From positions 1-42,146 of the forward strand of contig NATI01000001.1 in assembly GCA_002085265.1 (NCBI GenBank): a DNA stretch of 42,146 nt, written 5' to 3'. A program made the position numbers and the translations under genes. Below, one piece after another: positions 32,282 to 41,555 of the stretch; position 1 is the first letter of the stretch; the number at the start of each line of letters is the position of its first letter. Source of the stretch: Candidatus Omnitrophica bacterium 4484_49. GTDB taxonomy: Bacteria > Omnitrophota > Gorgyraeia > Kaelpiales > Kaelpiaceae. The notes beneath the pieces are model-generated. The model was given only the letters and a program-made list of their open reading frames with translations, was not told the DNA's origin and did no database searches.

Positions 32282-33280
32282 ATGCCTGCGAATCTACCAC
32301 CACAATACCACGCTGCTTATCAGAAGTACAGAGAGGCTAAAACTCTGGAGGAGAAGATCTCTGCGTTGAAAGAAATGTATGCTGTAATGCCCAAGCATAA
32401 AGGGACTGACAAACTTCAGGCAGATATAAAGAGAAAAATTGCTCAACTCAAGGAAGAACAGCAGGTCCAGAAGCAGAGAAGGAAAGGGGGAGGATTTATT
32501 CTTCCCAGGAAAGAAGGAGCAGGCCAGGTTGTTCTTCTGGGGCCACCTAATTGTGGTAAATCTTCACTCCTTAAAGTTTTGACTAATGCTCAGCCGGAGA
32601 TAGCAGATTATCCTTTCACCACCACTCAACTTAATATTGGTATGATGCCTTATGAGGATATTCAAATTCAGATAATAGATTTGCCTCCATTCACCGGTGA
32701 AGAAGTTCCCTGGTGGCAGAGAGAGGTTGTGAGGATGTCGGATTTAGTAATTTTTATGGTTGATTTGTCTCGGGATAATTTCTGGGAGGAGTTTGAGAAT
32801 ATCAGAAGTTATCTTAGAAAAAAGAATATTTATCTTTCCGATGAAGATGCTCACACTGACAGAGAAGAAGAACTGGAAGGACCTGTTGTGAAAAAGATAA
32901 TAGTGGTGGGAAATAAAGTTGATTCTCCGAATGCAGAAGAGCGTTTTGAGGTTCTGGAAGATAAACTTCCCTCGGGATGGAAAAAGATATCTATTTCTGT
33001 TGATAAAAATATAAATTTAGAGGGGTTGAAAACACTCATATTTGAAGGTTTGTCTATAATAAGAGTTTACACAAAACAACCGGGAGAACCTGCTGATTTA
33101 AAGGACCCTCTTATTTTACCTGAGGGAGCAACTGTGGTTGAGGCTGGACAGAAACTTCATAAGGACTTTGTCCATAAATTAAAATACGCTCGTATCTGGG
33201 GTTCTGCCAAGTTCGATGGCCAAAGGGTACCCAGAGATTATGTTCTTCAGGATAGAGATATTATTGAATTTCATATCTGA
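32282..33280 (+). CDS. DRG/Obg-related GTPase with C-terminal TGS domain
   Basis: A 332-residue GTPase that resembles the DRG proteins of archaea and eukaryotes. An N-terminal helical, basic region (about 1-78) leads to the G domain with GPPNCGKSS (G1), the DYPFTTTQ switch region, DLPPF (G3) and VVGNKVD (G4), and a C-terminal TGS domain (about 265-332) ending in PRDYVLQDRDIIEFHI. DRG proteins act with ribosomes; the bacterial versions are little studied. It is expressed from its own promoter with no leader. The family call is good, the function is inferred. Confidence 0.85.
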   Translation: MPANLPPQYHAAYQKYREAKTLEEKISALKEMYAVMPKHKGTDKLQADIKRKIAQLKEEQQVQKQRRKGGGFILPRKEGAGQVVLLGPPNCGKSSLLKVLTNAQPEIADYPFTTTQLNIGMMPYEDIQIQIIDLPPFTGEEVPWWQREVVRMSDLVIFMVDLSRDNFWEEFENIRSYLRKKNIYLSDEDAHTDREEELEGPVVKKIIVVGNKVDSPNAEERFEVLEDKLPSGWKKISISVDKNINLEGLKTLIFEGLSIIRVYTKQPGEPADLKDPLILPEGATVVEAGQKLHKDFVHKLKYARIWGSAKFDGQRVPRDYVLQDRDIIEFHI

Positions 33281-33301
33281 TCCCACACTCTGTAATTTTG
33301 A

Positions 33302-33330
33302 TTGATTCCTTAAGGGCTTAATTTTATCAT
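33302..33330 (+). promoter_or_regulatory. Candidate sigma70 promoter before the dTDP-rhamnose 4-epimerase-like gene
   Basis: TTGATT at 33302-33307 and TATCAT at 33325-33330 are 17 bases apart. Unlike the other promoters of the window it leaves room for a short leader, which carries AGGAGG at 33340-33345 five bases before the ATG at 33351. Confidence 0.5.
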
Positions 33331-33350
33331 TTAAGAAAAAGGAGGTTGTT

Positions 33351-34463
33351 ATGAGGATATTGATCACAGGAGGGTGTGGATTTATAGGCTCACACTTGGT
33401 AGACAGGCTGGTTACTCAGGGATACAAGGTGAGGGTTTACGACCTCTTAGAGCCTCAGGTCCATCAGGGTAAGAAGCCTGAATATTTAAATAACAACGCA
33501 GAATATATTTTTTCTGACCTCAGGGATAGGGATACCCTTAAAAAGGCATTACGAAATGTGGAAATTATCTTCCATCTTGCCTCTCAGGTAGGCGTCGGGC
33601 AGTCAATGTATCAGATAGAGAAATACACCTCTCACAACCTGACAGGAACTGCTGTGCTTCTGGATTTACTGGTTAATACTAAGAATAAGGTAAAGAAATT
33701 GATAGTCGCTTCCAGTATGTCAATATATGGAGAGGGGGCATATAAATGCAAAAATTGCGGAGTAGTTTATCCTCTGGAAAGGAGTCTCAAGCAGTTGAGA
33801 AAAAGAGATTGGGAGGTTTATTGTCCGGAATGTAAAAAGAGAGTTAAACCTATTCCTACTCCCGAGGATAAACCTTTATACCCCTCTTCCATATATGCAT
33901 CTAATAAAAGAGTACAGGAAGAGATGTGTATGATTGTAGGAAAGGCTTATAAACTTCCAACAGTGGCTTTGCGTTACTTTAATGTCTACGGGCCCCGGCA
34001 GTCACTTTCCAATCCCTATACTGGGGTGGGAGCCATTTTCCTTGCCCGGGTGAAGAATAATAAACCTCCTTTGGTTTTTGAAGATGGGAGGCAAAGTCGA
34101 GATTTTATTTACATAGATGATTTGATAACCGCTAATATCCTGGCTATGGAAAAGAAAGAAGCAGATTATCAGATTTTCAATGTAGGGAGCGGTCAGCCTA
34201 TCAGGATAATAGAAATTGCCTATACCATTATTTCTCTATTGGGAACTGATGTTGGAGTAAATGTTCTTAATAAATATCGAATTGGAGATATCAGGCATTG
34301 TTATGCTGATATTTCTAAAATCAAAAGCACTCTGGGATTTAAGCCCAGAGTAAAATTTGGAGAGGGTATGCGGAGGTTAATTTCCTGGGCTGAGAGCCGG
34401 CGTGCTCTGGATTTGACGGATAAGGCTCAAAGGGAGCTGGAGAAGCGCCACCTGACTACCTGA
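33351..34463 (+). CDS. NAD-dependent epimerase, dTDP-L-rhamnose 4-epimerase-like, with zinc-ribbon insert
   Basis: A 370-residue extended SDR. It has TGGCGFIGSHLVDRL at residues 5-19, HLASQVGVGQSMY, ASSMSIYGEGAY and YASNKRVQEE with the catalytic Tyr and Lys. Between them lies an unusual insert with two cysteine pairs, CKNC and CPEC, about 50 bases of protein apart in sequence and separated by YPLERSLKQLRKRDWEVY; this insert is typical of the dTDP-L-rhamnose 4-epimerase group. RYFNVYGPRQSLSNPYTG completes the core. The enzyme would make dTDP-6-deoxy-L-talose. A strong AGGAGG precedes the ATG. The substrate is inferred. Confidence 0.8.
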   Translation: MRILITGGCGFIGSHLVDRLVTQGYKVRVYDLLEPQVHQGKKPEYLNNNAEYIFSDLRDRDTLKKALRNVEIIFHLASQVGVGQSMYQIEKYTSHNLTGTAVLLDLLVNTKNKVKKLIVASSMSIYGEGAYKCKNCGVVYPLERSLKQLRKRDWEVYCPECKKRVKPIPTPEDKPLYPSSIYASNKRVQEEMCMIVGKAYKLPTVALRYFNVYGPRQSLSNPYTGVGAIFLARVKNNKPPLVFEDGRQSRDFIYIDDLITANILAMEKKEADYQIFNVGSGQPIRIIEIAYTIISLLGTDVGVNVLNKYRIGDIRHCYADISKIKSTLGFKPRVKFGEGMRRLISWAESRRALDLTDKAQRELEKRHLTT

Positions 34464-34511
34464 AAAGAATGCGAGAAGAGATTAAACAAGTATTGAGGTA
34501 ATGTTTCAAAG

Positions 34512-35822
34512 ATGAGTATTTATAATCTGGTAAGTTTTTCAGGGATATTCGTTTTGATCTTTGTATCCTGGATACTTTCAGTAAATAGAAAATCTGTAAA
34601 CTGGAAGGTAGTGGTCTGGGGCATGGGCCTGCAGCTTCTAATTGCTATTTTTTTATTCTTGTTTCCTCTGGGAACCAAGATATTTATAGGGATAAACGAA
34701 GGAGTGATAAAAATTCTCAATTCTGCTACCGCCGGTGGTAAATTTGTATTTGGAAGGCTCGCTCTTGCTCCTGGAGAGAAAGGGCCTCAAGGGGAAACTT
34801 CTCTGGGTTTTATCCTTGCCTTTCAGGCATTTCCAACAATTATTTTCTTCTCCAGTTTAATGTCAATTTTTTATTACTTTAATATTCTTCCGGTAATCAT
34901 AACGTTTCTCAGGCGATTATTTTCTTCTGTAATGAGAATTTCCGGAGCCGAATCTTTGGCTACCGCAAGTAATATATTCGTAGGGATTGAATCCGCATTT
35001 ACTATTAGACCATATTTGAGAGAAATGACAATTTCTGAACTGTGTACGGTTTTGACTGCAGGGATGGCAACTGTGGCATCTAATGTCCTTGCCCTTTATG
35101 TATTTACTCTCAGGGAGCAATTTCCAAGTATAGCAGGCCATTTGATATCTGCTTCTCTTCTCTCTGCGCCTGCTGCGATTATAATTTCCAAACTATTGGT
35201 TCCCGAAACTCATACTCCCAGGACCTTGGGTAAGGATGTAAAGTTATGTTATGAAAAGGACAGCTCACTTTTTGAAGCCATAATAAATGGTGCCAACGCT
35301 GGAGTTAAGGTGATAGTGGGGATAGTAGCTCTCTTAATTGCTGTTTTGGGGTTGGTCTCAGTTATAGATTTATTTCTGGGAATTATAGGCGCCAGAGTTA
35401 ATGCGATTTTCAACTGGCAATTTAATTGGACATTGTCTAATATTCTGGGGTATTTATTTTATCCTCTATGTCTGGTTTTAGGTATGCCGGTTTCTGACTG
35501 TAGTTTGGCAGGGAAAATTATCGGGGAGAGACTTGTGCTCACGGAAGTGGTTTCTTATAGACATCTGGCAGAGGCAATGCGTCAGGGAGTATTTCTTAGT
35601 CCCCGTTCTCCAGTTATCATCGCCTATGCTCTATGTGGTTTTGCCCACATTGCCTCGATGGCAATTTTTGTAGGAGGGATTTCCGCTCTGGTACCTGAAC
35701 GCACCAGAGATATTGTAAGAGTATCTTGGAGAGCACTTCTGGGGGCAACTTTAGCCTGTTTGCTTACTGCCTGTGTCGCAGGGACTTTTCTTACACAGAA
35801 AGCGATTATTCTCTATCGTTAA
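34512..35822 (+). CDS. Concentrative nucleoside transporter (CNT/NupC family)
   Basis: A 436-residue inner-membrane protein of the CNT family, which imports nucleosides with sodium or protons. There are about ten hydrophobic segments, and the family core is visible: GIESAFTIRPYLREM, ATVASNVLALYVF, and PVSDCSLAGKIIGERLVLTEVVSY, which aligns with the nucleoside-binding motif although its usual Glu is replaced by Asp here. It starts 49 bases after the epimerase gene, with only a weak ribosome-binding site. Specificity cannot be read. Confidence 0.85.
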   Translation: MSIYNLVSFSGIFVLIFVSWILSVNRKSVNWKVVVWGMGLQLLIAIFLFLFPLGTKIFIGINEGVIKILNSATAGGKFVFGRLALAPGEKGPQGETSLGFILAFQAFPTIIFFSSLMSIFYYFNILPVIITFLRRLFSSVMRISGAESLATASNIFVGIESAFTIRPYLREMTISELCTVLTAGMATVASNVLALYVFTLREQFPSIAGHLISASLLSAPAAIIISKLLVPETHTPRTLGKDVKLCYEKDSSLFEAIINGANAGVKVIVGIVALLIAVLGLVSVIDLFLGIIGARVNAIFNWQFNWTLSNILGYLFYPLCLVLGMPVSDCSLAGKIIGERLVLTEVVSYRHLAEAMRQGVFLSPRSPVIIAYALCGFAHIASMAIFVGGISALVPERTRDIVRVSWRALLGATLACLLTACVAGTFLTQKAIILYR

Positions 35823-35893
35823 AGATGGCAGTTAAAGATAGTTATACTATAAATGTCTTTGAGTACTCCTCCTGTAAGATTCTGTGTTTTGTA

Positions 35894-35922
35894 TTTATAA
35901 ACATGGGTATTTGAAGTAAAAT
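35894..35922 (+). promoter_or_regulatory. Weak candidate promoter before the DUF1805 gene (leaderless type)
   Basis: TTTATA at 35894-35899 and TAAAAT at 35917-35922 are 17 bases apart; the ATG is six bases after the -10 at 35929, and no ribosome-binding site lies in between. The rest of the 107-base gap from 35823 shows only a weak AT-rich inverted repeat. Confidence 0.4.
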
Positions 35923-35928
35923 AAAACA

Positions 35929-36219
35929 ATGTTTGTATATCGAAGAATAAAGGTGGGGGAAAAAGAATTGGATGCGTTCCGAATAAAGCTCGCTTCCAAA
36001 AGTCTAATTGTAATTGTGGGGAACAAGGGTTACATTATGTGTGGATATTTAGATATGGCGGTTGCTGATAAATTTAAAGATGTAGCGGTGAGGGTTAGTG
36101 GAGTCGACACCATATCTCAGGTATTGAGGGCTAAGGTGGAATCCTGTAGTAAGAATGCACACAGACTTGGAATTTATAAAGGACAGCCAATTACCGAAGT
36201 TATTGAGATAATTGGGTAG
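35929..36219 (+). CDS. DUF1805 family protein (YunC-like, 96 aa)
   Basis: A 96-residue protein that fits DUF1805/COG3377. The core is IVIVGNKGYIMCGYLDMAVADKF, read as GNKGYIMCGYL and its flank, then AVRVSGVDTISQVLRAKVES and a helical end (AHRLGIYKGQPITEVIEII). The function of the family is not established. It stands alone between the nucleoside transporter and the tandem octamer repeats that begin at its stop codon. Confidence 0.82.
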   Translation: MFVYRRIKVGEKELDAFRIKLASKSLIVIVGNKGYIMCGYLDMAVADKFKDVAVRVSGVDTISQVLRAKVESCSKNAHRLGIYKGQPITEVIEIIG

Positions 36220-36256
36220 TTTGTTAGTTGGCTAGTTGGTTAGTTTGTTAGTGGGT
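36217..36256 (+). repeat. Five degenerate tandem 8-bp repeats TAGTT(T/G)G(T/C)
   Basis: Octamers TAGTTTGT, TAGTTGGC, TAGTTGGT, TAGTTTGT and TAGTGGGT run head to tail from 36217 to 36256. The first begins with the TAG stop of the DUF1805 gene. The array ends 11 bases before the AddA start. No CRISPR-like spacers are present. Confidence 0.85.
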
Positions 36257-36267
36257 TCCTTTTAAAG

Positions 36268-39200
36268 ATGACCGAAACTAAATCTCTAATTTCATCTCCT
36301 GAGGTTAGAATAGTGGATGCCTCTGCTGGCTCTGGCAAGACCTACGCCCTCGCGCACCGCTATATCCAGTTATTACTACAGAAGGAGGCTTCTCCGGATG
36401 CGATCAGGACGATTCTGGCTATTACATTTACTAACATGGCTGCGCGGGAGATGAAGGAAAGAGTTCTGGAATTCTTGAAGAAAATAGCTCTGGACTTTTT
36501 TACTGATCCCGGAGAGCGAGATATGATTTTTTCTAAAATCGAACTGGATAAACCCTTCGCTCAGATAAGAGCGCAGAAGATTCTGGATTATATAATTCAT
36601 AATTATAATTTCTTTCAGATTCAGACCATAGATAGTTTTATATATCTTTTACTTTCAGGATGCGCTTTTCGTCTCGGATTGCCGGCGAACTTCAAACTCC
36701 AGGAGAATTACCAACAGTTACTTCTCTATAGCGTGGATGAATGTATTGAAAAGGCAGCCAGAAATGTGGAACTGAGAGAAATATTTCAGGAGTTTCTCCG
36801 TCAGTATGTTTATATTGAAAATAAAGAAAACTGGTTTCCAAAAAGAGATATCCTCCGTCTTCTACAATCGCTATTCTCTCAGATGAATGTATATGGAAAA
36901 ACTTTCGCCAAATCCGACTGGAATGTTTCTCAGATTCTGGAAAGGAAGAGAGCGATTAAAAATCGGGTCAGAGAATTTATCCAGAGATATTCTCAATTCC
37001 TTAACGGGACTTTTTTGAATTCTTTGAAGAATTTTTGCGACCAGGAGGAGGTTTTTGACCTTATAATCCTGACGGGTAAAAATTTTACCAAAAAGACATT
37101 CCTTTATGACTCCCCTCCCTTGAAGAAATACGCTACGCCAGATCCCGAACTGGAAGAGGAATGGTTGAAAATAAGAGAAGAAATTACTGAAATTGCTGAG
37201 GCTGAGGCCCGAACAGTATTTAATTGCTATATAAATATTTTTGAACTTGTATATCGGATATTTGAATCCCGGGCGCAGAAAGAGGAGTTGATGTTTTTGC
37301 AAGAATTAAATAGGAAGGCTCAAGGGTTGTTCGGGAGAGATTTTCAGGTTCCGGAGATTTACTATCGTCTCGCCATTCGTTTTCGTCATTTTTTAATTGA
37401 TGAATTTCAGGATACAAGCAGATTACAATGGGAGAATCTATTTCTGATGATTGAGGATGCACTTGCTACGGGAGGTACCCTGTTTTATGTGGGAGATAAG
37501 AAACAGGCGATATACAGATGGAGAGGTGGTGAAGTAAGCCTTTTTGATAATATCAGGGAGAGATTAAGAAATTATAACATAAAAGAGGAGCAGTTAACCA
37601 CCAACTATCGTAGCCAAAAGGAAATTGTGGAATTTAACAATGCTGTGTTTTCTATCGAAAATCTGGAGCGTTTTTTACATCAGGAATTCGGAAATAGTAA
37701 TAATCTAATATATTTCTCCCCTCGTGATCGCAGCGAGATTCTGGAGATATTTGAAACTTCACATCAGAAACCAAGGCCAGAGAATAAATATGGGTATGTG
37801 AAGATGGAGAAAATAGAGGGGGAAGATGGAGATGAGCGTGTTCAGAAGATAAAAAATCAACTTAAGGATATTATATTGGATGTTAAGTCTCGAAATTTTG
37901 ACTTCAGTGATATTGCGATATTGTGCAGGTCCAATGATGAAGTTGAAATGCTCAGTGGATGGCTTATGGAAGAGGGATTCTCTGTCCAGTCGGAGAAAAC
38001 TCTGGATATCAGGAATAATTCTATTATTAAAGAATTAATTTCGCTTTTGAAATTTCTCAATTCTCCTATTGATAATCTCTCCTTTACTGCTTTTGTCACC
38101 GGAAAGATTTTTCAAAAAGCAACAAATATGGATTGGAGAGAACTGGAGCAGTTCTTATTTGGGTTGACCTCTATATCCGGAGATTACGGGAGTGAATATA
38201 TTTATCGCAGTTTTCGAAATACATATCCTGATCTCTGGAGTCAATATCTGGAGGAATTTTTCAAGTCGGTAGGTTTTCTGAGCACTTACGAACTGATGCT
38301 AAAAATCCTCACTAAATTCAGAGTATTTGAGAACTTTTCCCAATATCAGGGATTTGTAATGCATCTTCTGGAGTTGATGAAGGAGAAAGAAGAGGAGTTC
38401 CCCAGTCTGGAAGAATTTCTGGAATTTTATGAACATACAGAAGAAGAGATTTTCTATCTCCGGTTTTCAGAATCAGACGCTATAAGAGTGATGACCATTC
38501 ATAAAGCAAAAGGTCTGGAGTTTCCAGTAGTGATAATTCCATTTCTGGATATGGATATTACTCCCGGAAGAAGTCGTGAAAGGAGAGGGTCTTCTTATGT
38601 GACGTTCCCTTATGCTCACACACTTCGTCTTTTACGACTGGATAAAAAATATGTGGTTTTATCTCCTGGGATAAAAGATATTTACATTCAGGAGTACAAA
38701 CAGAGTTTTATAGATGAACTGGATGTTATATATGTAGCCTTCACCAGGGCTCAGTATGAGCTTTATGCTTTTTTGCCTTATGGAGGAAAGAAAAAAAATA
38801 TGGTGGTTAATCTCATCCCTTCCGACTTCTGGGAAAAAGGGCAGAGAAGGATATATACTCGAAGAAAAAAGAGACCGGAAGATGTTATATTTATCAATCC
38901 CTGTGAATATAAAGACTGGGCTGAATTTCTCAAAGAAGAAAGGATTTCAATCGACACTTTGAAGTCGAGATACGATGTTAAACGTGGAAATATCTTACAT
39001 TCCGTGCTGGCATTTATTTCCGACCTTTCCCTTGAAGATAAAGACAAAGTATTAGATGAAGCATTAACCAGGGTCAGGTTTCAGTATAGGGATCTTCCAC
39101 CAGCAGAATATAGAAGGGAGATTGAAAACATAGTTAACCACAGGGATTTCAAAAAGTTTTTTTACCTCGATGGCGCCGAGGTTTATCAGGAGAGGGAAGT

Positions 39201-39417
39201 TGTCGATTCCCGGGGAATGACCAGAAGAATAGACAGGTTGATTATTACCCGGGATGAGATCTGGGTTGTGGAATATAAAACCGGAAGTCCTCTTCCGGAA
39301 TACAGAATGCAGGTTGAAGAATATATGGACATTGTAAAGGGGATGTATCCTGAGCGTAAAATCTGTGGTTATATTCTGTATCTGGATAAGGGGAGAGTGG
39401 AAGAGATATATGGATAG
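36268..39417 (+). CDS. addA: AddA/UvrD-like ATP-dependent helicase-nuclease
   Basis: Helicase and nuclease subunit that resects DNA ends for recombination. The 1049-residue protein shows the SF1A motifs in order: ASAGSGKTYALA (I), LAITFTNMAAREMKERV (Ia), IDEFQDTSRLQ (II, near residue 378), VGDKKQAIYRWRGGE (III), TNYRS (IV), MTIHKAKGLEFPVVIIP (V) and YVAFTRAQYELY (VI). The C-terminal PD-(D/E)XK nuclease is seen in HSVLAFI, RIDRLIITRDE and VEYKTGS (near residue 1002). It starts after the tandem repeats. The next gene overlaps its last eight bases. Secure as AddA-like; closer to RecB is possible but less likely given the partner. Confidence 0.9.
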   Translation: MTETKSLISSPEVRIVDASAGSGKTYALAHRYIQLLLQKEASPDAIRTILAITFTNMAAREMKERVLEFLKKIALDFFTDPGERDMIFSKIELDKPFAQIRAQKILDYIIHNYNFFQIQTIDSFIYLLLSGCAFRLGLPANFKLQENYQQLLLYSVDECIEKAARNVELREIFQEFLRQYVYIENKENWFPKRDILRLLQSLFSQMNVYGKTFAKSDWNVSQILERKRAIKNRVREFIQRYSQFLNGTFLNSLKNFCDQEEVFDLIILTGKNFTKKTFLYDSPPLKKYATPDPELEEEWLKIREEITEIAEAEARTVFNCYINIFELVYRIFESRAQKEELMFLQELNRKAQGLFGRDFQVPEIYYRLAIRFRHFLIDEFQDTSRLQWENLFLMIEDALATGGTLFYVGDKKQAIYRWRGGEVSLFDNIRERLRNYNIKEEQLTTNYRSQKEIVEFNNAVFSIENLERFLHQEFGNSNNLIYFSPRDRSEILEIFETSHQKPRPENKYGYVKMEKIEGEDGDERVQKIKNQLKDIILDVKSRNFDFSDIAILCRSNDEVEMLSGWLMEEGFSVQSEKTLDIRNNSIIKELISLLKFLNSPIDNLSFTAFVTGKIFQKATNMDWRELEQFLFGLTSISGDYGSEYIYRSFRNTYPDLWSQYLEEFFKSVGFLSTYELMLKILTKFRVFENFSQYQGFVMHLLELMKEKEEEFPSLEEFLEFYEHTEEEIFYLRFSESDAIRVMTIHKAKGLEFPVVIIPFLDMDITPGRSRERRGSSYVTFPYAHTLRLLRLDKKYVVLSPGIKDIYIQEYKQSFIDELDVIYVAFTRAQYELYAFLPYGGKKKNMVVNLIPSDFWEKGQRRIYTRRKKRPEDVIFINPCEYKDWAEFLKEERISIDTLKSRYDVKRGNILHSVLAFISDLSLEDKDKVLDEALTRVRFQYRDLPPAEYRREIENIVNHRDFKKFFYLDGAEVYQEREVVDSRGMTRRIDRLIITRDEIWVVEYKTGSPLPEYRMQVEEYMDIVKGMYPERKICGYILYLDKGRVEEIYG

Positions 39418-41506
39418 AATAATTACCCACAATTTCGATTGCGATATAATTCAGGAGTTGACAGATTATATTCTTAAGCATCATCGCAATTCCAAAAATG
39501 ATTATACTAAAGTAGCAGTGGTTTTTGGGGGAAAGAGACCTGCACTTTTTTTAAAGAGGACTCTGGCAGAGAAGTTGAAATCCAGTTATTATCCACCGCA
39601 GTGTTTCTCTGTGGAGGAATTCATCAATTATCTGATATCCAAGAAGGAGATTTTCACTTATGGTAATGACCTCGAAATCTGTTATTGGTTATACGAGATA
39701 GGTAAAGAAAAAGCTCCTCAGATTTTAGCCGGGAGGGAAAAATTCCATCAATTCCTGCCCTGGGCAAGAGAAATTCTGTCTTTCATCCAGGAACTGGATA
39801 TGGAAGATGTTGACGAAGATTTTCTTCTTAAAGTAAAACTCAGTGCCGAGATTGGATATGAGGTTCCTGAGAATATAAATGAACTTTTAAAGTCGATTGT
39901 GATGTTGCGGGAGGAATTCCATCGCAAACTGGAAGAAAAAAAATCATTTACCCGGGGATATACATATCTCAAAGCTGCACAATTAGTTTCTGAAATAGAC
40001 CTTTCGGAGTTTGAGGTGATAATATTTTGCGGGTTTTTTTATCTTCACAAGACGGAGTTAAAAATTTTCAGAGAACTTTTGTATCGTGATAAAGCGGTTT
40101 TAATTTTTCAGTGCGATGAACATTCTTGGCCGGTACTTAAAAAACTGGAGAAGGAACTTTCCATTTCGATTATTCCTGCTCGTCCTGCAAAGAGAAAACC
40201 TGAAGTAGTTATCCTCCGGGGGTTCGATATCCATTCTCAGGCTGGGCTGGTTAGAGAAATACTGAAAACTAACAGAATAAATTATAACCAGACGGTGATA
40301 GTTTTACCTCGCGCAGAGTCGTTGTTGCCTTTACTTTCAGAATTATCTCCTGTGCTTGAAGATTTTAATGTATCTCTGGGATACCCTCTCACCAGAAGCA
40401 CGATATGTAGTCTCCTGAATATAATCTTCAAAACTCAATTGACCAAGGGAGAAGATGGGTATTATACCCGGGATTACCTCAGGGTTTTAACTCACCCTTT
40501 GATAAAGAACCTGGACATTACAGGAGATCCTCGAGTCACCAGGATACTTGTGCACAAAATAGAAGAATTTCTGCTGGGGATAGAGGAAGATGAAATTTCA
40601 GGTAGTTTATTCATTACCTTGGAGGAGATAGAAAATTTCGACCTCCTTTATCTCCGTGCTCAGAGTGCGTTGAATCACATAGGTATTTTAATTTCGCCTG
40701 AAAATCTGGAATATGTTCTTAAACAACTGCACATAATCGGCTTTGGTCTCTGGGAGGGTTTGGTGAATTTTGAACAATTTGCTGATTCTGTGGAGAGATT
40801 TTTAGATACCATTTTGAACAGAAGTATGATAGAGAAATCTCCTCTGGATGTGAGAGCAATGGAGGAAATATACAGGATCAAGGACGAACTGAAGATAGTG
40901 GATTTCAAGGAGGAAAAGTTTCCTCAGGAGGAGTTATTCAAAATTTTCAATAATAAACTGGAAAATGAAGTAATTTCGTTTTCCGGCTCTCCCCTTAAGG
41001 GTTTACAGATATTGGGGCTTTACGAAACTCGAGCCCTGAGTTTTGAAAATGTGATAATTATGGATGTCAATGAAGGAGTTCTTCCAAAATTAAGAGTGTA
41101 TGAGCCATTGATACCTCGTCAGATAATGCTGGAGTTGGGGTTAAACAGATTAGAGGTGGAAGAGGAAATTCAACGATACCATTTTCAGAGGTTGGTGAAA
41201 TCCGCCCGCTCTGTTTATCTGATTTACGATGATCGTCCGGATAAAGAGAAAAGCCGGTTCATCGAAGAAATTATATGGGAGGAGGAGAAAAAACAGCGAA
41301 AGTTAAATGTTTTATCCCAGCCCCGGGCGGCCTATCGAGTGGAGGTTCTGGAAAAAAAGAGAGAAGTGGAAAAGTCCGATTTTATACTTCAGGGATTACA
41401 GAGGTTCACATTTTCTCCTACCAGCATAGATACTTATCTCGATTGTCCTTTACAGTTCTATTATCAATATCTTCTGAAACTGGAGGAGAAAGAAATTCCG
41501 GAATAG
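39410..41506 (+). CDS. addB: AddB-like subunit, 5' fragment (698 aa) ending before the nuclease domain
   Basis: AddB pairs with AddA; its helicase-like N-terminal part is inactive and its C-terminal part is an iron-sulfur nuclease. This fragment lacks a Walker A lysine, as is usual in this family (VVFGGKRPALFLKRTLAEKL), and has NVIIMDVNEGVLPKLRVYEP. The first iron-sulfur Cys lies at C679 in TSIDTYLDCPLQFYYQYLL. The frame then stops at a TAG at 41504-41506, about 20 residues after that Cys, instead of entering the nuclease domain. The ATG at 39410 overlaps addA by eight bases; a longer frame from 39365 is inside addA and unlikely. The rest of the domain follows in another frame. Confidence 0.85.
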   Translation: MDRIITHNFDCDIIQELTDYILKHHRNSKNDYTKVAVVFGGKRPALFLKRTLAEKLKSSYYPPQCFSVEEFINYLISKKEIFTYGNDLEICYWLYEIGKEKAPQILAGREKFHQFLPWAREILSFIQELDMEDVDEDFLLKVKLSAEIGYEVPENINELLKSIVMLREEFHRKLEEKKSFTRGYTYLKAAQLVSEIDLSEFEVIIFCGFFYLHKTELKIFRELLYRDKAVLIFQCDEHSWPVLKKLEKELSISIIPARPAKRKPEVVILRGFDIHSQAGLVREILKTNRINYNQTVIVLPRAESLLPLLSELSPVLEDFNVSLGYPLTRSTICSLLNIIFKTQLTKGEDGYYTRDYLRVLTHPLIKNLDITGDPRVTRILVHKIEEFLLGIEEDEISGSLFITLEEIENFDLLYLRAQSALNHIGILISPENLEYVLKQLHIIGFGLWEGLVNFEQFADSVERFLDTILNRSMIEKSPLDVRAMEEIYRIKDELKIVDFKEEKFPQEELFKIFNNKLENEVISFSGSPLKGLQILGLYETRALSFENVIIMDVNEGVLPKLRVYEPLIPRQIMLELGLNRLEVEEEIQRYHFQRLVKSARSVYLIYDDRPDKEKSRFIEEIIWEEEKKQRKLNVLSQPRAAYRVEVLEKKREVEKSDFILQGLQRFTFSPTSIDTYLDCPLQFYYQYLLKLEEKEIPE

Positions 41507-41555
41507 GTTCCTTAAAGAATTTGAACATCGCTTCCGGACAGAATACGCCCGGAGA

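Noticed and set aside
35833..35862. AT-rich inverted repeat after the nucleoside transporter
   Set aside because: The stem is short and weak with no clear T-run, so a terminator cannot be supported.
36217..36256. CRISPR array
   Set aside because: The units are 8 bp with no spacers and degenerate ends, and no cas genes are near.
39365..39409. Longer AddB-like start upstream of 39410
   Set aside because: The added residues lie inside addA in another frame and do not resemble the family; ATG 39410 gives the normal start and a short overlap.
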